64,000 nt of DNA, from NCBI GenBank assembly GCA_963801185.1, contig CAWDDW010000001.1:186001-250000 (forward strand). The letters run 5' to 3'. Each line of letters opens with the position of its first letter. Positions within the stretch are counted from its first letter, which is position 1. Positions 54,849-64,000 of the stretch are shown here, piece after piece. The notes under the pieces were generated by a model, which was not told the DNA's origin, ran no database searches, and saw only the letters and a list, made by a program, of their open reading frames with translations. A program made the translations under genes and the position numbers. This DNA is from Palsa-601 sp963801185. Its GTDB lineage: Bacteria; Actinomycetota; Acidimicrobiia; Acidimicrobiales; Bog-793.

Positions 54849-56233
54849 CCTTGTGGGCCAGCCGGATGGGCTCCCCGCCGGCCGAGGACATGATGGCTTT
54901 CACTGCCAGCCTGTCCATCGACAAACGGTTGGCTCCGAGTGACATCGAGGCGTCGATCGCCCACGTCCGGGGTCTCGGCAAGGCCGGCATCCTGCAGGCC
55001 GAGGAGGTCGATCAGCTGGTCGAGGCCTTGAGCCGCACCGGTGACGAGCTTGCGGCGAAGGTCTTCGAGTTCCACCCAGGAGACGAGGACATCCACACCG
55101 CGATCGAGCGACGCGTGCGCGAGCTGGCGGGCGAGGTGGGTGCCAAGCTTCACACCGGGCGCAGCCGGAACGACCAGGTCGCCACGGCTCTGCGGCTCTA
55201 CACGCGCGAGCAGCTGACTCTCATCGCCGGGCTCGTGATCGAGCTCCAGCGGACATTGCACCGGCGCGCCACCGAAGCGGGGCACTCCTACCTGCCTGGC
55301 TACACCCACCTTCAGCGCGCGCAACCGGTGTTGCTCGCCCACCACCTCCTTGCGCACGGGTGGGCCTTCGCCCGAGACGTGGACCGGCTCTTTTCGACCC
55401 TCGAGCGCTTGAACGTCTCGCCGCTCGGTGCCGGCGCCCTGGCTGGCAGCTCGCTGCCACTGCTGCCGGACGAGGTCGCGGTCGAGCTCGCGATGGCTTC
55501 CCGTTTCGAGAATTCGCTCGATGCGGTCTCCGACCGGGACTTCGTCGCCGAGGCGCTCTTCGACATAGCGCTGATCGGTGTCCATCTCTCCCGGATCGGG
55601 GAGGAGGTGGTCATCTTCTCGACAGAGGAGTTCGGCTTCCTGCGCCTCGACGACGCCTGGGCCACCGGCAGCTCGATGCTGCCGCAGAAGAAGAACCCCG
55701 ACGTGGCCGAGCTCGCTCGTGGCAAGGCTGGGAGGCTGCTCGGGCACCTCGTGGGCTTCTTGACCACGCTGAAGGGCCTGCCTCTTTCGTACAACCGGGA
55801 CCTTCAAGAGGACAAGGAGCCGCTGTTCGACGCGGTCGACCAGGTCATGCTGGCTCTTGTCGCGATGGAAGGCCTCATCGGCACGGTCGTGTTCGACACC
55901 GAGCGGATGCAGCACGCCGCCGACGCCCCCGAGATGGTCGCCGTCGATCTGGCGGAATGGCTCGTTGCCAGGGGAGTGCCCTTCCGGGAGGCTCACGGGA
56001 TCGTCGGAGCCCTCGTGCGCGAGTCGGTCGAGAGACATGTGCCGATCGCCGAGCTCATCGAGGCCCATCCTGCCTTCGGCGAGGACGCCTTGACCCTGCT
56101 CGAACCGGGTACCGCCTTGCGAAGGCATCGTACGGCCGGCGGCTCTGGACCGGATGCAGTCGCCCTGCAGATGCAGCGGTTCGTGGCCCGGCTGGCGACC
56201 GATACCGATCGGCTGGCCGCTTGGGCCCATTGA
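54845..56233 (+). CDS. argH: argininosuccinate lyase
   Basis: Last step of arginine synthesis; 462 residues. HTGRSRNDQVAT, GYTHLQRAQP and the signature GSSMLPQKKNPD with the catalytic Ser. GTG 54845 overlaps argG (GTGA). Confidence 0.97.
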   Translation: MTLWASRMGSPPAEDMMAFTASLSIDKRLAPSDIEASIAHVRGLGKAGILQAEEVDQLVEALSRTGDELAAKVFEFHPGDEDIHTAIERRVRELAGEVGAKLHTGRSRNDQVATALRLYTREQLTLIAGLVIELQRTLHRRATEAGHSYLPGYTHLQRAQPVLLAHHLLAHGWAFARDVDRLFSTLERLNVSPLGAGALAGSSLPLLPDEVAVELAMASRFENSLDAVSDRDFVAEALFDIALIGVHLSRIGEEVVIFSTEEFGFLRLDDAWATGSSMLPQKKNPDVAELARGKAGRLLGHLVGFLTTLKGLPLSYNRDLQEDKEPLFDAVDQVMLALVAMEGLIGTVVFDTERMQHAADAPEMVAVDLAEWLVARGVPFREAHGIVGALVRESVERHVPIAELIEAHPAFGEDALTLLEPGTALRRHRTAGGSGPDAVALQMQRFVARLATDTDRLAAWAH

Positions 56234-57027
56234 GGTCGGCTCCATCTGGCCGGGGTGCCCCCGGCCTCGACGAGGTGGTTCTTCTCGAGGAGTCGTACCG
56301 TGATGTGCTGTCCGCCGACCCCGTCGAGGTGGCACCCTCCCTGCTCGGGAAGGTGCTGCTCGCCGGACCAGCGGCCGGCGTGATCGTCGAGGTCGAGGCG
56401 TACCGAGGTAGCGAGGACGCGGCCTCCCACGCGTTCCGTGGGGAGACCGCACGCAACCGCACCATGTTCCATCGACCTGGTCTTCTCTACGTGTACTTCA
56501 CCTACGGCGTGCATCACTGCTGCAACGTCGTGTGCTGGCCCGACGGCACTGCAGGTGCCGTTCTCGTGCGGGCGCTCGAGCCACTCGGCGATCTCGAGCT
56601 GATGAGCGAGCGCCGGGCTGCTGGTCGCGGTGCCGGTCGCCCCGTTGGCGGCGCCGGCGTGGGAGCGCGAGGGCTCTGCTCGGGTCCGGGCAAGCTCTGC
56701 CAGGCGCTCGGCATCGACCTCGGCCACGATGGCGTCGACCTGCTCGACCCGGACAGCCCCGTGCGGCTGGCGACTCGGGGGCGGGCGGCGGCCGATGGCG
56801 GCCTGGACGCGGCCGGGGAGGTCGGTTCAGGCCCGCGGATCGGGATCTCCGCTTCGCTCCCGACGGCTTCACGACCTTGGCGGTGGTGGCTGACGGGCAG
56901 TCCGTACGTGTCCCGTGGACCGGGCAAGGCGGTGGCAGTCGCGCCGGCCGAGGGGCGTCAAGCGGCGCCGGCCGAGGGGCGCCACGGGCGTGCCGCAAAG
57001 GGGCCTCACCAGGCGTCGGACGGGTGA
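56230..57027 (+). CDS. 3-methyladenine DNA glycosylase (AAG/MPG family)
   Basis: Excises alkylated purines. APSLLGKVLLA, the catalytic-Glu region IVEVEAYRGSEDAASHA, NRTMFHRPGLLYVYFTYG and GPGKLCQALGI are all present. TTG 56230 overlaps the argH stop (TTGA); GTG 56275 is an in-frame alternative. The C-terminal ~30 residues are a low-complexity tail with an 8-residue tandem repeat (APAEGRQA-type) encoded by a 17-bp repeat at 56941-56957 and 56965-56981. Confidence 0.92.
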   Translation: MRSAPSGRGAPGLDEVVLLEESYRDVLSADPVEVAPSLLGKVLLAGPAAGVIVEVEAYRGSEDAASHAFRGETARNRTMFHRPGLLYVYFTYGVHHCCNVVCWPDGTAGAVLVRALEPLGDLELMSERRAAGRGAGRPVGGAGVGARGLCSGPGKLCQALGIDLGHDGVDLLDPDSPVRLATRGRAAADGGLDAAGEVGSGPRIGISASLPTASRPWRWWLTGSPYVSRGPGKAVAVAPAEGRQAAPAEGRHGRAAKGPHQASDG

Positions 57028-57103
57028 TCGGATATGCCCGCTAACATCGTTTGTCCCAGTTCAGCAAGCTGTTCTGGGGCGCCAAAGGCGCAGCGGTGGT
57101 TGT

Positions 57104-57131
57104 TTGACAGCCAAGGCCGTTGTGCTAAGGT
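57104..57131 (+). promoter_or_regulatory. rRNA operon promoter
   Basis: TTGACA (57104-57109), 16 bases, TAAGGT (57126-57131). It is the best -35/-10 pair in the window. A second weaker candidate is TTGACA (57296-57301) with TAAAAG (57318-57323). Confidence 0.75.
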
Positions 57132-57137
57132 ACAGAG

Positions 57138-57491
57138 CCGCTTGGGGCGGGGTTGACCCCTCCTGAGCGGAACCTCGGACCGGGAGACATTCCTGAGAAT
57201 CCGAGGAGCATCGCAGGCGGAGCCTTAATGGCGACGCGGACTGCGGAGCGCGGTGGCACCTCCTTCCGTGAGGAAGTGTGTCCCGTCGTCGCTCCTTGAC
57301 AACGGAGAAGGAACAGCTAAAAGCCAGTGCGGGCGACCGACTGTGCCGTCAAGGCACGCGTGGTCGTCGAAAGTCAATGCACTTGGAAAACGGACAACAC
57401 ATTCCGTTTCTGGTGCCAGTTGGTCATCGAGGTCCGTACCGAGATGACCGGCTCTTCTGATCGAAGGCTCGGGTTCGCCCGGGTCGAGATC
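57138..57491 (+). other. rRNA operon leader
   Basis: About 350 bases with no convincing gene. It holds a hairpin around 57385-57410 (AACGG.../CCGTT) and, at 57416-57426, a segment (CCAGTTGGTCA) partly complementary to 59078-59087 just after the 16S gene, a possible processing stem. Confidence 0.5.
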
Positions 57492-59351
<1,860 letters not shown>

Positions 59352-59886
59352 CCAAGCTACAAAGAGCCAACGGTGGATGCCTTGGCGCCTGAAGCCGAAG
59401 AAGGACGTGGGTGGCTGCGAAAAGCCACGGGGAGCTGCCTACCAAGCTTAGATCCGTGGATGTCCGAATGGGGAAACCCGGCACCCGTCATGGGGTGTCA
59501 CTCCGACCTGAACACATAGGGTCGGTAGAGGGAACCGGGGGAATTGAAACATCTCAGTACCCCGAGGAGAGGAAAGCAACAGCGACTCCCTGAGTAGCGG
59601 CGAGCGAAACGGGAATAGCCTAAACCGATGCAGTGTCAAGCCTGGTGGCGTTGCTGTATCGGTGTCGTGGGACGTGATGGAAGGGGCACCAGACCCTTCA
59701 CGGAGTTACAAAGCTGCTGTTGAGTGGAAGCGTACTGGAAAGACGCGCCATAGCGGGTAATAGCCCCGTACACGAACGACACGCAGCCTCCGTTCACTAA
59801 TCCCGAGTAGCGCCGGATCCGGGAAAGCCGGCGCGAATCTACGAGGACCACCTCGAAAGGCTAAGTACTCACAGGCGACCGATAGC

Positions 59887-59922
<36 letters not shown>

Positions 59923-60495
59923 GGGAGGGGAGTGAAATAGCACCTGAAACCGTTGGTTTACAAACAGTCAGAGCGTCGTCGGCCCCTACGGGGCGCCGGC
60001 CGCGATGGCGTGCCTTTTGAAGAATGAGCCAGCGAGTTACCGTGTGTGGCGAGGTTAACCCGAATGGGGGAGCCGGAGCGAAAGCGAGTCTGAACAGGGC
60101 GTTCAGTCGCATGCGGTAGACCCGAAGCCGAGTGATCTAGCCATGGGCAGGCTGAAGCGGGGGTAAGACCCCGTGGAGGGCCGAACCCACTCTGGTTGAA
60201 AACAGAGGGGATGACCTGTGGATAGGGGTGAAAGGCCAAACAAACTCGGTGATAGCTGGTTCTCCCCGAAATGCATTTAGGTGCAGCGTCAGATGTTCAG
60301 CATTGGAGGTAGAGCACTGAATGGGCTAGGGGGCCTACAAGCTTACTGACCCCAATCAAACTCCGAATGCCAATGCTCCAGAGTCTGGCAGTGAGACCAC
60401 GAGGGATGAGCTTCGTTGGTCGAAAGGGAAACAGCCCAGACCGCCAGCTAAGGCCCCAAATTCTAGGCTAAGTGGAAAACGATGTGGGAACGCAA

Positions 60496-60564
<69 letters not shown>

Positions 60565-61407
60565 GTCCTGCGCGGACAATGTAACGGGGCTCAAGCCTAG
60601 AGCCGAAGCTGCGGACTCCTTCCTTAGAGAAGGAGTGGTAGGGGAGCGTCGATCCTGCTGAGAAGCGGCGGTGGGAACCGTCGTGGAGCGCGATCGAGTG
60701 AGAATGCTGGCATGAGTAGCGAGAGAGGGGTGAGAAACCCCTCCGCCGTAAGCCCAAGGGTTCCTGGGGAAGGCTAATCCACCCAGGGTCAGTCGGGAGC
60801 TAAGGCGAGGCCGAGAGGCGTAGTCGATGCACAACTGGTTGATATTCCAGTACCACCGTGTCCGCGCCCATTCCAATCCAGGGGAAGTGCGGGGCTGGCC
60901 TTCGGGCCGAGCCGTTGGAACCTGGGGCGGAAAGCAAAGGGAGGACGCAGGAGGATAGGTGAGCCCAGGCGTTGGTTGTCCTGGGGGAAGCGAGTAGGGG
61001 GAGTCCTAGGCAAATCCGGGACTCATATACCCTGAGACGTGATCCCGAGCCGCTTCAGGCGAAGTCACTGATTCCATGCTGCCAAGAAAAGTCCCTAGCG
61101 AGCTGACACGGTGCCCGTACCCCAAACCGACACAGGTGGGCGGGTAGAGAATACCAAGGCGATCGGGAGAACTGTGGTTAAGGAACTCGGCAAAATTCCT
61201 CCGTAACTTCGGGAGAAGGAGGACCTCGTTAGGGTGACGGACTTCGCGTCCCGAGCTCGAGGAGGTCGCAGAGAATTGGGGGAAGCGACTGTTTACTAAA
61301 AACACAGCAGCGTGCGAAGTCGTAAGACGATGTATACGCTGTGACGCCTGCCCGGTGCCGGAAGGTTACGGGGAAGGGTTAGCTCTTTTGAGCGAAGCTC
61401 TGAACCT

Positions 61408-61806
<399 letters not shown>

Positions 61807-62059
61807 CGACTTCCCTACTGTCTCAACCACAGACCCGGCGAAATTGAAGTACGAGTAAAGATGCTCGTTAGCTGCACCAGGACGGAAAGACCCCGTGGAC
61901 CTTTACTGCAGCTTGATGTTGAGCTTTGGTACTGATTGTGTAGGATAGGTGGGAGCCTTGGAAGCTCCGGCGTCAGCCGGGGTGGAGGCAACGTTGAAAT
62001 ACCACCCTGTTAGTGCTGGGGCTCTAACCTCGGTCCGTAAACCGGACCAGGGACCGCGT

Positions 62060-62096
<37 letters not shown>

Positions 62097-62098
62097 CT

Positions 62099-62131
<33 letters not shown>

Positions 62132-62315
62132 GTTGGCAATCAGCCGTCGAGTGCAATGGCAAAAGGGAGCTTGACTGCGAGACCTACAAGTCGAGCAGGT
62201 GCGAAAGCAGGCCATAGTGATCCAGCGATTGCGTGTGGAAGCGTCGTTGCTCAACGGATAAAAGGTACCCCGGGGATAACAGGCTCATCTTCCCCAAGAG
62301 TCCATATCGACGGGA

Positions 62316-62361
<46 letters not shown>

Positions 62362-62362
62362 C

Positions 62363-62398
<36 letters not shown>

Positions 62399-62432
62399 TA
62401 CGCGAGCTGGGTTTAGAACGTCGTGAGACAGT

Positions 62433-63181
62433 GAATCGAACCGCGCTGTCTATAAACTTGGCTATTTGCTGGAAACGCCGAGAATCCTGCGCTACTCGTC
62501 AGTGTTGTGATCCATAGTGATACACCCGGTTTGTACGATCGGAAGCTATGGAAGGCGCTGGCAGTGATAATGCGACAGGTGCGGCCAATCAGCAGGAAAG
62601 GCTGGATGCGTACATCGCAGGCTTCGTCGACGGCGAAGGCAGCTTTCATGTAGCTCTGCAGCGGAATCCGAGTACGAGAGCCGGTTGGCAACTCGTTCCC
62701 GAATTTCGCGTGAGTCAGGACGTCTCGAGGCTTGAGGTCTTGATCCTCATCCAACAGCGTCTCAATTGCGGAGCGTTGCGGGAGAATCATCGATCATCGG
62801 CAACGGACACCACCTACGTGTACGTGGTGCGCCGGAGATCGGATCTTCTGCAGAAAGTTATTCCCTTCTTCGAGCGAAGCCCGCTTTTGAGTTGCAAGCA
62901 GGTGGAGTTTCTGACCTTCGCTCACATTGTGCGGGCGATGAATCAGAGGCAACACCTGCAGGCAGAGAGCTTCCGGCGGTTATCCGCCGAGGCGCTCGTC
63001 ATGAACGGTGGCGGAAAGTATCGCCGTGTTCATCGAAATTCACATCCAGAATCCTCAGAGACCATATGCCAAGCACCTCCTGCCTAGCGAGGTGAAGATA
63101 TGGTCCGATCTGCATGGCGACATGCAGAGCCAGGCAGAAATGACCTGGCCCCCGGCACTGACGCCGGCGGTAACAACAATG
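62433..63181 (+). mobile_element. group I intron 2 in 23S (E. coli ~2604 equivalent) with LAGLIDADG ORF
   Basis: 749 bases. The 5' exon ends in U (62432) and the intron ends in G (63181). The guide GCTGTCT (62445-62451) pairs over 7 bp with exon AGACAGT (62426-62432), with the U-G wobble at the splice site; ACCG just upstream can pair with CGGT of the 3' exon (P10). P element AATCAGCAGGAAA (62587-62599). P7 is GACCATAT (63060-63067) with ATATGGTC (63098-63105), 8 bp. GCGA-capped hairpin CTGCATG/CATGCAG (63110-63127). The ORF fills a loop closed by CTGGATG (62602-62608) and CATCCAG (63043-63049). Confidence 0.94.
62548..63087 (+). CDS. LAGLIDADG homing endonuclease, intron-encoded
   Basis: 179 residues with a single LAGLIDADG motif (YIAGFVDGEGSF, residues ~22-33), as in I-CreI-type homodimeric enzymes. 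The rest has the family's beta-sheet pattern (VPEFRVSQDVSRLEVL, YVYVVRRRSDLLQKVIPFFE, LSCKQVEFLTFAHIV). It should cut intron-less 23S genes at the insertion site to spread the intron, and may help folding. ATG 62548 has a weak GGAAG upstream. The first ~20 codons and the last ~10 overlap intron core elements (P and P7), so the sequence there serves both RNA structure and protein. Confidence 0.93.
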   Translation: MEGAGSDNATGAANQQERLDAYIAGFVDGEGSFHVALQRNPSTRAGWQLVPEFRVSQDVSRLEVLILIQQRLNCGALRENHRSSATDTTYVYVVRRRSDLLQKVIPFFERSPLLSCKQVEFLTFAHIVRAMNQRQHLQAESFRRLSAEALVMNGGGKYRRVHRNSHPESSETICQAPPA

Positions 63182-63312
63182 TCGGTCCCTATCCGGTGCA
63201 GCCGCAGGAAATCTGAGGAAGGCTGTCCCTAGTACGAGAGGACCGGGACGGACGTAGCTCTCGTGTGCCAGTTGTCCTGCCAAGGGCACGGCTGGTTTGC
63301 GACCTACGGAAG

Positions 63313-63344
<32 letters not shown>

Positions 63345-63601
63345 TCGTTCCAAGATGAGATTTCCCACAGGGATAACCTGGTAAGGCCCGTGGTCAGACC
63401 ACCACGTTGATAGGCCGGAGGTGTAAGCACAGCAATGTGTTCAGCCGACCGGTACTAATCGGCCGAGGGCTTGGGGCTCGTGCTCGCTATGGACTGCTCA
63501 GAGGGGCGGCGGTAACGCCAGCCTCACCGAGCTGCGACTGTGTCGCGATTTCGGTTGGACCAACCGATTACGCCCGGTCGTCAGCTCGGTCGAGCACAGG
63601 T

Positions 63602-63719
<118 letters not shown>

Positions 63720-63732
63720 TATTTCGCAGTGA

Positions 63733-63776
63733 CGACCCCGCAGTCGGATCGACAGAATGATCCGGGCGCGGGGTCG
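63733..63776 (+). terminator. rRNA operon terminator-like hairpin
   Basis: CGACCCCGC (63733-63741) with GCGGGGTCG (63768-63776), and inner GGATC/GATCC. Fourteen bases after 5S. No T-tract. Confidence 0.6.
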
Positions 63777-63862
63777 TTGCGCGTCCGGGCACACACGCCA
63801 CCACCTGCTCACCGGGCCGCGAAGGGAGACGACGTCACGCCAGCGTTCGCCGTGCGCGGCGC

Positions 63863-63868
63863 TATGGT
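63863..63868 (+). promoter_or_regulatory. -10 element, leaderless-type
   Basis: TATGGT, 7 bases, ATG 63876. The hexamer contains an in-frame ATG (63864), which is therefore unlikely to be the start. Confidence 0.5.
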
Positions 63869-63875
63869 CGACAAC

Positions 63876-64000
63876 ATGAGCCCGCATACCGGTGGCGGAC
63901 GACCCACCCGTCGGGCCCCGAGCCCGAAGACGCGCGATCGCAGGCGCGCGCCCGCACCGAAGGGCAACGGAGGCACGTCCGGGACCAGGTCACAGAGGAT
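63876..64000 (+). CDS. start of an unidentified gene, 3' partial
   Basis: Open to the right edge. The first 41 residues are basic and low-complexity (MSPHTGGGRPTRRAP...), giving no family match. The start is supported by the leaderless -10. What follows lies outside the window. Confidence 0.5.
   Translation, partial: MSPHTGGGRPTRRAPSPKTRDRRRAPAPKGNGGTSGTRSQR

Noticed and set aside
62433..63181. Insertion sequence or intervening sequence (IVS) in 23S instead of an intron
   Set aside because: No transposase or terminal inverted repeats with target duplication; P1, P7, P10 and terminal G fit a group I intron precisely.

Overview
This window looks like chromosomal DNA from an actinobacterium, most likely class Acidimicrobiia. 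The GC content is high. The 16S gene has an actinobacterial layout (rrs–rrl–rrf, no tRNA in the spacer). A mycothiol acetyltransferase (mshD) is present. Many genes start directly at a -10-like hexamer TANNNT followed 6-7 bases later by ATG/GTG, which is the pattern of leaderless actinobacterial mRNAs. No taxonomy search was possible, so the class assignment is inference.

Layout. 1-5.3 kb: end of an ABC-2 permease, a phosphoribosyltransferase-like protein, a DedA-family protein, a 1-Cys peroxiredoxin, a GT87-like membrane glycosyltransferase and a small membrane protein. 5.4-15.5 kb: stringent response, translation and DNA maintenance (rel, aspS, rarA, alaS, ruvX, aroE). 15.6-18.7 kb: two SEDS cell-wall polymerases (rodA and a second RodA/FtsW on the other strand) facing each other around a bifunctional-nuclease-family gene. 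18.8-29.1 kb: polyphosphate kinase and exopolyphosphatase, an MpaB-like oxygenase, SRPBCC and agmatinase-family proteins, an LPG-synthase-type membrane protein, an AI-2E transporter, a polyprenol-phosphate mannosyltransferase and a hydrolase. 29.2-33.6 kb, minus strand: hisD-hisC-menG-menF. 34.7-57.0 kb, plus strand: a nearly unbroken amino-acid biosynthesis block, mshD-rlmN-maoC-hisBHAF-(groES-like)-hisI-trpE-ygfZ-(DMT)-trpCFBA-argCJBDFR-argGH-mpg. 57.1-63.7 kb: one complete rRNA operon. A new, unidentified gene starts at the right edge.

The most unusual content is in the 23S rRNA gene. It is interrupted by two related group I introns. One (309 bp) sits exactly at the position equivalent to E. 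coli U1923. The other (749 bp) sits in the peptidyl-transferase region after the equivalent of U2604 and encodes a LAGLIDADG homing endonuclease whose reading frame overlaps the catalytic core of its own intron. Splice sites, guide sequences, P7 helices and a GCGA-capped hairpin can all be read by eye, and several helices covary between the two introns.

A second window-wide pattern is regulatory: leaderless promoters, including a head-to-head pair sharing one TA step between rodA2 and ppk, two cases where the UAG stop codon of one gene forms the first half of the next gene's -10, and an ArgR-type operator on the leaderless argC promoter. A third pattern is cautionary: at least ten otherwise normal conserved genes carry single-base frameshifts, often in G/C runs (GT87, alaS, rodA, ppk x3, agmatinase, menG, hisD, trpE, ygfZ). 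Correcting one base each restores normal family lengths, so residual sequencing errors are the likeliest cause, and any 'split gene' here should be checked first against raw reads.
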